From positions 479,789 through 543,788 of the forward strand of contig NZ_KB905815.1 of assembly GCF_000381025.1 (NCBI RefSeq): DNA of 64,000 bases, written 5' to 3'. Within the stretch, counting starts at the first letter, position 1. Each line of letters starts with the position of its first letter. A model generated the notes under the pieces. The model ran no database searches. It was given only the letters and a program-made list of their open reading frames with translations, and was not told the DNA's origin. This stretch comes from Streptomyces sulphureus DSM 40104. Lineage in GTDB: Bacteria; Actinomycetota; Actinomycetes; Streptomycetales; Streptomycetaceae. The position numbers were made by a program, and so were the translations under genes. This document shows positions 12,720 to 21,438 of the stretch, in pieces.

Positions 12720-12963
12720 TATTCTGTGCGGCGCACGCGGCGCCGCCCGCCCGGAGAGCCGGCATCGCCCGCCTCCCGGGCCCCATTCCCCCGCGGGCGC
12801 GGGCCGCCCGGCCACACCGAAGAGCCGGCCCGGCGAAGACGCCACCACCAAACCCCGCCCCGCTGGCCGCTGTTGTACCTCGGCTCGATCCTGCGAACCT
12901 CCGCACCGCGCACAGGCGCCCCCGGACTTCCTCGATACGCGCCGCATCGAGAAGGGTTCCGCA

Positions 12964-14445
12964 TTGAACCAGCCGCCCCGCAAGAACGCCCGCTCCGCGC
13001 GCGGCGCCGGCCGAAACCGCCGCCCGCAGCAGGCAGTTGCCGACCGGCGCCCTGCGCAGGGGCGCCGACCCGCCCCGGCCTCCGGCGAGTTCGCGCCCCC
13101 CGAGACCCGCACCCCCGCGCTTCCGCCCGTCGCCTCCTTCTCCGAGCTCGACATACCGGCCGCTCTCCTCAAGACGCTCGCGCACCGCGGGATGGAGGCC
13201 CCGTTCCCCATCCAGGCGGCGACGCTGCCCAACTCCCTCACGGGCCGGGACGTGTTGGGACGCGGACGCACCGGCTCGGGGAAGACGCTCGCCTTCGGGC
13301 TCGCGCTGCTCGCCCGCACCGCGGGCCGACGCGCGGAGCCGCGGCGGCCGTTGGGCCTCGTGCTCGCGCCGACGCGTGAACTCGCCCACCAGATCGCCGA
13401 GGCGCTCGCGCCGTACGCCAAGTCGCTGAAGCTGCGCACGGCGACCGTCGTGGGCGGGCTGTCGATCAACCGGCAGGCCGACGCGCTCCGGGGCGGAGCC
13501 GAACTCGTCATCGCCACCCCCGGCCGCCTCAAGGACCTCGTCGACCGCGGCGACTGCGAGCTGGGGAGCGTCGCCGTCACCGTTCTCGACGAGGCCGACC
13601 AGATGTGTGACATGGGGTTCCTGCCCCAGGTCACCAGACTCCTCGACCAGGTCGACCCGGAGGGCCAGCGGATGCTCTTCTCCGCGACGCTCGACCGCAA
13701 CGTCGACCGACTCGTCCGGCGCTACCTCGACGACCCCACGGTGCACTCCGTCGACCCCTCGGCCGGCGCCGTCACCACCATGGACCACCACCTGCTCCAC
13801 GTCCGCGACGAGGAGAAGCGCACGGTGGCCACCGAGATCGCGGCGCGCGACGGCCGCGTCATCCTCTTCGTCGACACGAAGCGCTCCGCCGACCGCTTCG
13901 CCAAGCACCTGCTCAAGAGCGGGGTCCGCGCCGCCGCGCTCCACGGCGGCCGCTCGCAGCCGCAACGCAACCGCACGCTCGCGCAGTTCAAGAACTCCGA
14001 GGTGACCGCCCTCGTGGCGACCAACGTCGCGGCACGCGGTATCGACATCGCCGACCTCGACCTCGTCGTCAACATCGACCCGCCGACCGACCACAAGGAC
14101 TACCTCCACCGCGCCGGCCGCACCGCGCGCGCCGGTGCCTCGGGCAACGTCGTCACCCTCCTCCTGCCGGAGCAGCGGCGGGAGATGACGCGCCTGATGT
14201 CGACGGCCGGCATCACGCCCCAGACGGCACGCGTCGCCCCCGGAGAGGACGCCCTCGCGCGCATCACCGGGGCACGCACGCCCAGCGGCGTCCCGGTGTC
14301 CGCGCCGGCCGCCCCCGCGCCGGCCGCACCGTCGGCTTCCGCTTCCGCGTCCGCGTCCGCGTCGAAGCCCCGCAACAGCCGCAGCAGGCGGGGGCGTTCG
14401 TCCCGCAGGCCGCACAGGCAGCCGCGGCAGAGCGCGGGAAGGTGA
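12964..14445 (+). CDS. DEAD-box RNA helicase
   Basis: This ATP-dependent RNA helicase of 493 residues probably remodels RNA, including during cold stress given its cspA neighbour. The Q motif is in FPIQAATLPN, motif I is GRTGSGKT, Ia is APTRELA, II is DEAD in VLDEADQMCDMGF, III is SAT, IV is ILFVDTKRSADR, and VI is HRAGRTARAG. The C-terminal tail is basic and Ser/Ala/Pro-rich. TTG 12964 (AGAAGG upstream) gives (M)NQPPRKNARSARGAGRNRR. The open frame extends upstream to 12691 through the cspA hairpin without a plausible start. Confidence 0.93.
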   Translation: MNQPPRKNARSARGAGRNRRPQQAVADRRPAQGRRPAPASGEFAPPETRTPALPPVASFSELDIPAALLKTLAHRGMEAPFPIQAATLPNSLTGRDVLGRGRTGSGKTLAFGLALLARTAGRRAEPRRPLGLVLAPTRELAHQIAEALAPYAKSLKLRTATVVGGLSINRQADALRGGAELVIATPGRLKDLVDRGDCELGSVAVTVLDEADQMCDMGFLPQVTRLLDQVDPEGQRMLFSATLDRNVDRLVRRYLDDPTVHSVDPSAGAVTTMDHHLLHVRDEEKRTVATEIAARDGRVILFVDTKRSADRFAKHLLKSGVRAAALHGGRSQPQRNRTLAQFKNSEVTALVATNVAARGIDIADLDLVVNIDPPTDHKDYLHRAGRTARAGASGNVVTLLLPEQRREMTRLMSTAGITPQTARVAPGEDALARITGARTPSGVPVSAPAAPAPAAPSASASASASASKPRNSRSRRGRSSRRPHRQPRQSAGR

Positions 14446-14492
14446 CGTACTCGGCGGACGGGACGACGCGGCGGACACCAGGAGGGCGAGCC

Positions 14493-14915
14493 ATGGACGA
14501 CTACCGACTGCACACGGGCGTACCCTCCGTCGAGGTCTTCCGCCGCCTGCGCACCGACGCCGGCCTCTCCGACAAGGCGCCCGAGGCCGCCGCCCTCGCG
14601 CTGCCCCGAACCTGGTACGGCGTCGTCCTCCACCACGAGGGCGAGCCGATCGGCATGGGGCGGATCGTCGGCGACGGCGGCACCGCGTTCCAGATCGTCG
14701 ACGTCTGCGTCCACCCCGCGCACCAGGGCAGAGGGCTCGGCAAGCGCATCATGGCCGCGCTCACCGAGGAGTTGGAACGGCGGGCGCCGGCGACGGCGTA
14801 CGTCTCCCTCATCGCCGACGGCCCGGCCCGCTTCCTCTACGAGAAGTTCGGCTTCGCCGACACCGCGGTCCACGACTCCATCGGCATGTACCGGATGATG
14901 AGCGCCGAGCACTGA
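14493..14915 (+). CDS. GNAT family N-acetyltransferase
   Basis: This 140-residue acetyl-CoA-dependent acetyltransferase of unknown substrate has the acetyl-CoA-binding motif HPAHQGRGLGKRIM and ends with the usual FLYEKFGFADT segment. ATG 14493 follows GGAGGG. It is convergent with gap and shares a bidirectional terminator with it. Confidence 0.88.
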   Translation: MDDYRLHTGVPSVEVFRRLRTDAGLSDKAPEAAALALPRTWYGVVLHHEGEPIGMGRIVGDGGTAFQIVDVCVHPAHQGRGLGKRIMAALTEELERRAPATAYVSLIADGPARFLYEKFGFADTAVHDSIGMYRMMSAEH

Positions 14916-14930
14916 CCCCGGTCCGGCGCC

Positions 14931-14977
14931 CGGCCGTGGCCAACTGCCCGCCTCCGGGCGGCGGTTGGCCACGGCCG
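14931..14977. terminator. Bidirectional terminator between GNAT gene and gap
   Basis: CGGCCGTGGCCAAC (14931-14944) pairs with GTTGGCCACGGCCG (14964-14977), with an inner GCCCGCC/GGCGG stem. It lies between convergent stop codons. Confidence 0.8.
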
Positions 14978-14991
14978 TCCGTCGGGAGCGG

Positions 14992-16434
14992 TCAGACGAC
15001 GGCCGGGTACGTCGGGTACTCCGCGTTGGAGACGTACTGCACGACGCGGACGACCTGGCACGAGTAGCCGAACTCGTTGTCGTACCAGAGGTAGAGGATG
15101 GCGTTGTCCCCCTCGACCTTGGTGGCCCCCGCGTCGACGATCGCGGCGTGGCGCGAGCCGATGAAGTCGCTGGAGACCGCGTCGGGCGCGCTGATGTAGT
15201 CGATCTGGCGCTTGAGCGGCGAGGTGAGCGAGACGTTGCGGAGGTAGCGGAGGACCTCCTCGCGCTCCGCCTCACGGCCGAGCTGCAAGTTGAGGATGGC
15301 GATCGAGACGTCCGGCACCGGGACGCGGATGGAGCTCCCGGTGATCCTCGCTTGCAGGTCCGGCAGCGCCTTCGCGACGGCGGAGGCGGCGCCGGTCTCC
15401 GTGAGCACCATGTTGAGCGGTGCCGAGCGGCCGCGTCGGTCGGAGTTGTGGTAATTGTCCAGCAGGTTCTGGTCGTTGGTGAACGAGTGCACCGTCTCCA
15501 CGTGGCCGCGGAGCACGCCGTACTCGTCGGCCATCGCCTTCAGCGGCGGCACGATCGCGTTGGTGGTGCACGAGGCGCACGAGATGATCTGCTCGTCCTG
15601 CTTGATCATGTCGTGGTTGACCCCGTGGACGACGTTGGGCACGTCCCCCTTGCCCGGCGCCGTGAGGACGACCTTGTCGATGCCGGGGCGCAGGTGCTTC
15701 GACAGGCCCTCGCGGTCACGCCACTTGCCGGTGTTGTCGATGAGGACGGCGTCCTTGATGCCGTACGCCGTGTAGTCCACCGCCGTCGGGTCGTCCGAGT
15801 AGATCATCTCGATCGCGTTGCCGTTGGCGATGATCCGGCTGTTCGCCTCGTCGACGGTGATCGTTCCCTGGAACTGCCCGTGGATGGAGTCGCGGCGCAA
15901 CAGCGAGGCACGCTTGACGATGTCCTGCTCACCGCCCTTGCGCACGACGATCGCGCGGAGTCGGAGCCCGTTGCCCGATCCGGCCTTCTCTATGAGCAGC
16001 CGCGCGATGAGCCGGCCGATGCGGCCGAAGCCGTAGAGCACGACGTCGCGGGACTCGCGGCGGTCGATCTTGTTGGCGCCCGTGGCGCCCGCGACATGTT
16101 CGGCGGTGAACTCCTCCACCGGGAGCCCGCGGTCGTCGTCCTTGTAGGTGGCGGCGAGCATGCCGATGTCGATCTGTGCGGGACCGAGGTCGAGCGTGGT
16201 GAGAGCCTGGAGGAACGGCAGCGTCTCGGTGACCGAGAGCTCCTCCCCGGCGATCTGCCGGGCCCACCGGTGGGTCTTGAGGATGCTGACCACCGACTTG
16301 TTCACCAGGGACCTGCTGTGCAGCAGGACGGTGACGTCCCGCTCCCGATGCAGCTTGCCGATGAGCGGGATCATCGACTCCGCGATCTCCTCGCGCTGCT
16401 TCCAGTTGGTGAACGCGTCCTCGTTGACAGTCAC
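14992..16434 (-). CDS. gap: Glyceraldehyde-3-phosphate dehydrogenase, long actinobacterial form
   Basis: This enzyme oxidises glyceraldehyde-3-phosphate. The 480-residue form carries an extra N-terminal region of about 125 residues (EDAFTNWKQREEIAESMIPL). The Rossmann part follows with VLYGFGRIGRLIARLL. The catalytic Cys lies in SCASCTTNAIVPPLKAM, and the end shows WYDNEFGYSCQVVRVVQYV. GTG 16432-16434 is chosen because the product then starts (M)TVNEDAFTNW and a GAAAGAG sequence lies just upstream. The open frame continues 220 bases further without a credible start. Confidence 0.93.
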   Translation of the reverse strand: MTVNEDAFTNWKQREEIAESMIPLIGKLHRERDVTVLLHSRSLVNKSVVSILKTHRWARQIAGEELSVTETLPFLQALTTLDLGPAQIDIGMLAATYKDDDRGLPVEEFTAEHVAGATGANKIDRRESRDVVLYGFGRIGRLIARLLIEKAGSGNGLRLRAIVVRKGGEQDIVKRASLLRRDSIHGQFQGTITVDEANSRIIANGNAIEMIYSDDPTAVDYTAYGIKDAVLIDNTGKWRDREGLSKHLRPGIDKVVLTAPGKGDVPNVVHGVNHDMIKQDEQIISCASCTTNAIVPPLKAMADEYGVLRGHVETVHSFTNDQNLLDNYHNSDRRGRSAPLNMVLTETGAASAVAKALPDLQARITGSSIRVPVPDVSIAILNLQLGREAEREEVLRYLRNVSLTSPLKRQIDYISAPDAVSSDFIGSRHAAIVDAGATKVEGDNAILYLWYDNEFGYSCQVVRVVQYVSNAEYPTYPAVV

Positions 16435-16696
16435 AGGATTTCTCTTTCGAGCTAGGGAGTGCTCATATGCTAACCCTCCGGTCCTCCTGGCTCGTACGCA
16501 CCTGACGCCGGGCTCGATACGGCATCGGCAAACCTCCGCCAACCGGACAGCGTGCAGGGCGAGTTGCTCACAGGCAAGGGAACGGAAACCGGACTGCCAA
16601 GGGTCGTGAATCGGACGTAAAGAGTCGACAGGCCAGAAACCATCACGTTTCTCCATGAGGATGGCGCACGAGAGAGCACCAGAGCCAGGAGGTCGT

Positions 16697-16839
16697 ATGG
16701 GAAACAGGCGAAATGCGGATCAACCCGAACCGCAACCGGTAAACCCTGTCAAAAGCCGGCGATGATCGGCTACGCCCGCTGTCAGTGCCACCTGGGCGAG
16801 TGGACCCCGCGGCAGCAGAAGAAGACCAAGAAGCGCTGA
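16697..16839 (+). pseudogene. Small Cys/His-rich zinc-finger-like protein, probably frameshifted
   Basis: A strong AGGAGG precedes ATG 16697, but that frame stops after 22 codons at 16765. The frame one base earlier is open from 16621 to 16839 and encodes a patterned sequence, KCGSTRTATGKPCQKPAM then IGYARCQCHLGEW, with a basic tail QKKTKKR. The spacing C-x9-C-x8-C-x1-C-H resembles small actinobacterial CGA-T-R-x-G-x-PC metal-binding proteins. The good frame has no start codon of its own. One missing A in the CGAAATGC run near 16711 would join ATG to the Cys-rich frame. Alternatives are a programmed -1 shift, or two coupled peptides of 22 and 25 residues (ATGA overlap at 16762). A terminator follows directly. 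Confidence 0.5.
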
Positions 16840-16848
16840 CCAGCGCCC

Positions 16849-16879
16849 GGGCCCCGTACCCACCTCTCCCGCGGGGCCC
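16849..16879 (+). terminator. Terminator after small Cys-rich gene
   Basis: GGGCCCCG (16849-16856) pairs with CGGGGCCC (16872-16879), ten bases after the TGA at 16837-16839. It isolates the small gene as its own short transcript. Confidence 0.65.
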
Positions 16880-17049
16880 CGTGCCTTCTGCGACCCATGA
16901 CAGACCACCGTGCCGTCCCGTACGCCTCGCACATGAACGTGCACCACCCAAGTAGCCCTCAGGTATGACTCGTTGACCAGCGTCAGGGCTGATTCGGCGC
17001 TCCCCTGCGCGCCTTTAACGTCGATCCGGCAAGACGGACGCAGGCGAAC

Positions 17050-18174
17050 GTGGCGGTGAAACAGATGACACAGGTGGCCCAGGAGCCCGTGACAGGCGCC
17101 AACGGCGTACAGGGCAAGGCGTTCGCTCCCGAGTACCAGGGCGCCCTCGGCTCGCTCTCGGTGAACTCGTCCCTCGACGACGTGCTGGCGAAGGGCATCG
17201 AAGAGTTGCGGGCTGCCGAAGAAGCCGGCGAGCAGGAGGAGATGGCGCGCTGCGGAGTCGCCGTCGCGGAGGCGTACCGGCGGTTGGGAAGGATCGCGGA
17301 AGCCGACCGGGCGTGGAAGGCGAGCTACCGGGCGGCCCGCTCGGCTGACGACGTCGGCGCCATGGCGTGGGCCGTGTGGAGCGGCGGCACGCTCGCGCGC
17401 CAGCGGGGCGCCTTCTCGCTCGCGTACCGACTGCTGGGCCTCGCAGCCGAGTTGGGCAAACAGGGGGACGACGTGGTGGCCCGCGGCTACTCGCTCGCCG
17501 GCCTCGCCGAGACCGGCCGCATCCAGGGCGACTACCAGGCCGTCGGCGAACTCCACGAGCAACTCCTCGCGGAGGCCCGCAGCCGCGGCGAGGCCCGCCA
17601 CACGGTCTGGGCGCTGGAAGGCATCGCGCAGATGCACCGCAACACCGGCTCCTACGACACCGCGCTCGCCCTCTTCGAGGAGGCGGCGGAGACCGCCGGA
17701 ACAGCCGACGACGTGCGGGGCCGCGCGTGGGCACTGCGCGGCATCGCCGACGTGGTGTCCGTACGCGACGGCGACGCCGAACGCGCCCTCGCCCTGCTCT
17801 CCGAGGCCGAACTCGACTGCCGCCGCATGAACCTGCCGAGCGCCCTGGCGTACAACCACAAGATGCGCGGCAACGTCCTCTACCGCGCCGGCCGTTACCC
17901 GGAGGCCCGCGACACGTACATCCACGCCCTCGACGAGTTCTCCTCGATGGACGAGCCGCGGGGTACGGCGCTCTCCCGGCTCGGACTCGCCAAGTCACTC
18001 GCCCGACTCGGCAGAGACCGGTCCGAGACCGCCGCCGAACTCGCCGCGCTCCGCGACGCGTTGGACCGCATCGGTCTGCGTCACGCTCGGGAGATGGTCG
18101 GCAAGGCCGCCGCCGAACTGGGCGTCGGCCCGCTGCCCGGAGAGCCGACGACCACCGCGGAGACCCCTCGATGA
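17050..18174 (+). CDS. Tetratricopeptide-repeat protein coupled to prenyl synthase
   Basis: This cytoplasmic protein of 374 residues is built almost entirely of TPR-like helical pairs, for example EMARCGVAVAEAYRRLGRIAEA and ALAYNHKMRGNVLYRAGRYPEA (each quoted loosely). No catalytic motif was recognised. It is presumably a scaffold or regulator. GTG 17050 is used, and ATG 17065 is an equally possible start because neither has a strong ribosome site. The stop overlaps the start of the polyprenyl synthase gene (ATGA), so the two products are made together and may act together. Confidence 0.75.
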   Translation: MAVKQMTQVAQEPVTGANGVQGKAFAPEYQGALGSLSVNSSLDDVLAKGIEELRAAEEAGEQEEMARCGVAVAEAYRRLGRIAEADRAWKASYRAARSADDVGAMAWAVWSGGTLARQRGAFSLAYRLLGLAAELGKQGDDVVARGYSLAGLAETGRIQGDYQAVGELHEQLLAEARSRGEARHTVWALEGIAQMHRNTGSYDTALALFEEAAETAGTADDVRGRAWALRGIADVVSVRDGDAERALALLSEAELDCRRMNLPSALAYNHKMRGNVLYRAGRYPEARDTYIHALDEFSSMDEPRGTALSRLGLAKSLARLGRDRSETAAELAALRDALDRIGLRHAREMVGKAAAELGVGPLPGEPTTTAETPR

Positions 18175-19238
18175 GCGCGCCCAGCACCGTACTCGACGGG
18201 GCCGGGACCACCTCGGCAGCCGAAGTCCTGCGACGGTGCCGGGAGTTGGTACGCCCCGCACTGGCCGCAGCCGTCGGCGAACTCCATCCCTGGACCGGCG
18301 AGATGGCCGCCTTCTCCCTCGGCTGGCGCGACGCGGACGGCACACCGGCACCCGACGCCTCCGAGGGCAAGGGTGTACGTCAGGCCCTCGCGGTGCTCGG
18401 CGCCGAGGCCGCCGGAGCACACGGCAGTGTCGCGGTGCCCGGAGCGGTCGCCGTCGAACTGATCCACACCTTCTCCCTCCTCCACGACGACGTCATGGAC
18501 GGCGACGCCACACGGCGCCGCCGGGAGACCGTCTGGAAGGCGTACGGCACGGGCCCCGCCGTCCTGGCCGGGGACGCGCTCTTCGCCCTCGCGGTACAGA
18601 CCCTGGCCGAGACGCCGACGGCCGCCACCGGCGCCGCAGTACGCCAACTCTCCACGACGCTCACCGAACTCGTCCGCGGCCAGGCGGAAGACCTCTCCTT
18701 CGAGGCACGCCCCTGGACGGGACCTGACGCGGTGCGCCCGGAGGAGTACCGCTCCATGGCGGAACGCAAGACCGGCGCGCTCCTCGGCTGTGCCACCGCG
18801 CTCGGCGCACTCCTCGGCGGCGCTTCCACGGAGACCGTCACCGCGCTCGACCGCGCCGGACGCCACCTCGGCCTCGCCTTCCAGGCCGTGGACGACCTCC
18901 TCGGCATCTGGGGCGACCCGTCCGTCACCGGCAAGCCCGTCCACAGCGACCTCCGCAACCGGAAGAAGACCCACCCCGTCCTCACCGCACTCGCCACCGA
19001 CGACCGCGCCTCCCGCGAACTCGCCGCACTCCTGCACTCCCCCACGCCGCTCGACGACCAGTCCCTCCTCCACGCCTCCCGCCTGATCGACGAGTCCGGC
19101 GGCCGCGCCGCGGTCCTGGACGAGACCCGCGAGCAACTAGCCGCCGCCCACGCCTGCTTGCACGACGTCCCCCTGAGCCCGGTGACCGCACGGGAGTTGG
19201 AGACGCTGATGGGATTCCTGCTGCACCGGACGGTGTGA
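18171..19238 (+). CDS. Polyprenyl (geranyl/farnesyl/geranylgeranyl) diphosphate synthase
   Basis: This trans-prenyltransferase of 355 residues condenses isopentenyl diphosphate with allylic diphosphates. Both Asp-rich motifs are present: the first as LLHDDVMDGD and the second as FQAVDDLLGIWGD. Lys/Arg binding residues lie around GKGVRQALAVLG and DLRNRKKTHPVL. The IWGD variant of the second motif occurs in actinobacterial synthases, some of which are annotated as family 2 encapsulin cargo. No encapsulin or terpene cyclase gene lies nearby, so product length and pathway are open. The start overlaps the TPR gene stop by 4 bp. Confidence 0.9.
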   Translation: MSAPSTVLDGAGTTSAAEVLRRCRELVRPALAAAVGELHPWTGEMAAFSLGWRDADGTPAPDASEGKGVRQALAVLGAEAAGAHGSVAVPGAVAVELIHTFSLLHDDVMDGDATRRRRETVWKAYGTGPAVLAGDALFALAVQTLAETPTAATGAAVRQLSTTLTELVRGQAEDLSFEARPWTGPDAVRPEEYRSMAERKTGALLGCATALGALLGGASTETVTALDRAGRHLGLAFQAVDDLLGIWGDPSVTGKPVHSDLRNRKKTHPVLTALATDDRASRELAALLHSPTPLDDQSLLHASRLIDESGGRAAVLDETREQLAAAHACLHDVPLSPVTARELETLMGFLLHRTV

Positions 19239-19331
19239 CGACACCCGCACTCGATCAGAATGCGAGAAGCATCCGCCCGTTCGTACCTCTGATGTGCAAG
19301 GCCCGCCGACAGCGAACGGAAAGCGGAACCC

Positions 19332-19797
19332 ATGGACACCACACCGCACTCCAACGCGCTCCTCCTCGGAAAACCTCTCCGAGGAGGAGCGCGCCGCCGT
19401 ACGGGAGCGCACTGCGGAGTCGAAAACAGCCACCGGGCGAAGCCGTACCACCGACAAGGCGGCAGCCGACGAAAGAGACGCGCTCGCAAAGATCGCGGAA
19501 ATGCCCCCACCCGACGGCTCTTGGGCCGAACGCGTCCACACACTCGTCACCACTACGGCACCCGGCCTGTCACCGAAACTCTGGTAAGGCCAGCCCGCCT
19601 ACACCAAAAACGGCAAGGCCCTCTGCTTCTTCCGCAGCGCCCGAAAAGACCAGGCGCGCTACTCGACCCTCGGCTTGACCGAGGAGGCCGCTCTCGACGA
19701 CGACACGGGCATGCGGCCGACGTGGTGCGCCCTGACCGAGTTGAGCCCGACGGCGGAGGCGAGGATCAGCGAACTGACCAGGTCGGCGGTGAGGTGA
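19332..19797 (+). pseudogene. DUF1801 / YdhG-like protein, broken by frameshift and nonsense change
   Basis: An ATG at 19332 opens one frame (MDTTPHSNALLL). The family-like sequence (LSEEERAAVRERTAE, KIAEMPPPDGSWAERV, TTTAPGLSPKLW) lies in another frame and then hits TAA at 19585-19587. After the stop the same frame continues GQPAYTKNGKALCFF to ELTRSAVR and TGA at 19795-19797. Intact relatives read LW-Y-GQPAY, so a TAC codon has become TAA. At least two lesions make it non-functional. Confidence 0.8.
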
Positions 19798-19896
19798 GGC
19801 GTCACCCCGCAACACGGCCGAGGCGCCGCCGTCCCGGTTCGCCCCGACGTCCCTCGGACACTCGCAACCACGCCCTATCCGGCTACGACCACCGAC

Positions 19897-20808
19897 TCAC
19901 GCTGCCCCATGGTGCTGTGTCGGGCCAGCAGTGAGCCGCTTCTCGAACCAATGGTGGGCGTAGGGCTCGTCGTTGAAGGCGGGGACCTCGGTGTATCCAC
20001 TGCTGCGGTAGAGACAAGTGGCCGCTTCCAGGGCCTTGTTGGTGTCGAGCCGCACCACGTCGCTGCCGTCCCGTGCGGCGCGTTCCTCGAGCTCGGACAG
20101 CAGCCGCCGCGCCAGGCCGAGACCCCGGGCGCCGGGGCTGACCCACAGCCGCTTGATCTCGGCAGGTGCTCCGGTCGGAAGCTTGAGCCCAGCGCAGCCC
20201 ACCGGCTCTCCGTGCAGCCGGGCGACGAGGAATAGGCCGCGGGGCGGGCGCAGTTCGGCCGGATCGGGCAGCAAGCTGCTTGCCGGGTCGAAACCGCCCT
20301 CGAACAGCTCCTGCAGCTCGGTGGCGTAGGCCCGCAGGCAGTACACAGCGTCCGGATGGTCGGGGTCGAGCACCTCCAGTGAGACGACCGAGGCGGTCAG
20401 CAGCCGTTCGACCTCTGCCATGGCCGAGGTGAGCCGGTCCCGCTGCCGGGCGTCGAGGGGGTCGAGGAGCGAGGCTGCGAGGGCATCGCTCCGGTCGTCG
20501 AGAAGCACACGCTCCGCCCGACCGGCATCGGTCAGCCGCACAGTACGCACCCGCCGATCGTCAGGGTGGGGCTCCACGACAACGAGACCGTCACGCTCAA
20601 GCGCCCGCAGAAGGCGGCTCACGTAGCCGGAGTCGAGGTCGAGCCGGGCTCGAACGCTGCGCACGTCGTGCGTGCCCTCGTCACCGATCTCCCAGAGCAG
20701 CCGCGCCTGCCCATAGGGACGCGCACCGCCCAGATAGCGATCGTGCAGCACGCCCACACGCTCGGCGACCGTCCGGTTGAAGCGCCGTACCTGCTCTACC
20801 TGCCCCAT
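19897..20808 (-). CDS. MarR-family regulator fused to GNAT acetyltransferase
   Basis: This 303-residue protein has two domains. Residues about 1-150 form a MarR winged helix (ARLDLDSGYVSRLLRALERDGLV, then the wing HPDDRRVRTVRLT). Residues about 155-295 form a GNAT domain with the acetyl-CoA loop SPGARGLGLARRLL and the end YRSSGYTEVPAFNDEPYAHHW. Such fusions are known in bacteria, but the ligand and acetyl acceptor are unknown. A perfect inverted repeat CTGAC-N4-GTCAG lies 5 bp upstream of the ATG, which suggests autoregulation. Confidence 0.88.
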   Translation of the reverse strand: MGQVEQVRRFNRTVAERVGVLHDRYLGGARPYGQARLLWEIGDEGTHDVRSVRARLDLDSGYVSRLLRALERDGLVVVEPHPDDRRVRTVRLTDAGRAERVLLDDRSDALAASLLDPLDARQRDRLTSAMAEVERLLTASVVSLEVLDPDHPDAVYCLRAYATELQELFEGGFDPASSLLPDPAELRPPRGLFLVARLHGEPVGCAGLKLPTGAPAEIKRLWVSPGARGLGLARRLLSELEERAARDGSDVVRLDTNKALEAATCLYRSSGYTEVPAFNDEPYAHHWFEKRLTAGPTQHHGAA

Positions 20809-20813
20809 ACTCT

Positions 20814-20827
20814 CTGACCTTAGTCAG
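20814..20827. promoter_or_regulatory. Inverted repeat next to MarR-GNAT start
   Basis: CTGAC-CTTA-GTCAG is a perfect 5+5 inverted repeat starting 6 bp upstream of the MarR-GNAT start codon. It is a candidate autoregulatory operator. Confidence 0.5.
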
Positions 20828-20921
20828 GTAATTGCGAGGAGGCAAAGAAAGCCCCCGCCGTCAGCGGCCGGCGATACCGCGCGGGGCCACCGACCCACCG
20901 CGTCGCGGGGGCCTGACAGCG

Positions 20922-20952
20922 CGGGCTGCCCCCAGCTAGAGGAGGCAGCCCG
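20922..20952 (-). terminator. Hairpin, probably the original glnA terminator
   Basis: CGGGCTGCC (20922-20930) pairs perfectly with GGCAGCCCG (20944-20952). It lies about 100 nt beyond the outer att-like repeat that restores a glnA-like stop. It therefore sits where the terminator of glnA would have been before the island inserted. Confidence 0.55.
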
Positions 20953-21048
20953 TCGCTTCCGATTCACGTCAGGTAACGCACCGGCCGATGCGTGCGGGAC
21001 CGGAGGTCCGGTGGGGAACGCCGTGAAGCGTTTTCGCCTGCGGCTCTC

Positions 21049-21061
21049 AGATGTCGAAGTA
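21049..21061. repeat. att-like direct repeat, left copy
   Basis: AGATGTCGAAGTA is identical to 25986-25998 at the 3' end of glnA. The match extends to 16 bp with one mismatch. On the minus strand it reads CTG TAC TTC GAC ATC TGA, giving L-Y-F-D-I-stop, the same ending as GlnA. This is what an attachment site looks like after an element inserts at the 3' end of a gene. Confidence 0.65.
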
Positions 21062-21111
21062 CAGGTGGGAAGGAACTCTGACCTGCACAAGAGCAGGACG
21101 TTCGTAGGGTC

Positions 21112-21129
21112 GGTGCACATCGGGTGCAC
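21112..21129. repeat. Paired GGTGCAC sites, left end of island
   Basis: GGTGCAC occurs at 21112-21118 and 21123-21129, 11 bp apart, which is about one helical turn. The same arrangement recurs at the right end (25862-25879). These are candidate integrase or excisionase arm sites. Confidence 0.4.
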
Positions 21130-21438
21130 ACGACACGACGTGCTCTCCACGACCCGGATGCAGGAGGTTCACCGCGCCGCTGGCTCGCTCGGCGGCAGCT
21201 CCTCGCGTGGCCCCGCCCTCCCAGTCTCCTGCAGTGAAGCAGCAAGAATCCGACAGACTTCAACTCGTTTTCCCTGTTCGCAGCCTTCATCTAGGCGCTC
21301 CAGTCGACGAAGCACCGCGATGTCCCGCCCTCAGCGCACGATGACACCCAGGGCCACGCGCGCGGAAACTCCGAGGACCACCACGGACAGGGTCATGCCT
21401 CGTAGCCCTTCCTGATGTACGCCGCGACCTCTTCCGCC

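Larger units (their letters stand above)
20953..21438. other. Gene-free stretch with island left end
   Basis: No intact gene is seen. It holds the att-like repeat at 21049-21061 and the paired GGTGCAC sites. On the minus strand near 21333-21396 there is a 21-codon ORF, MTLSVVVLGVSARVALGVIVR. Broken reading continues after its stop. This looks like a decayed small gene of the island. Confidence 0.4.

Noticed and set aside
16467..16505. 12-codon ORF between gap and the small Cys-rich gene as a leader peptide
   Set aside because: It has no ribosome site, no run of regulatory codons, and points away from gap.
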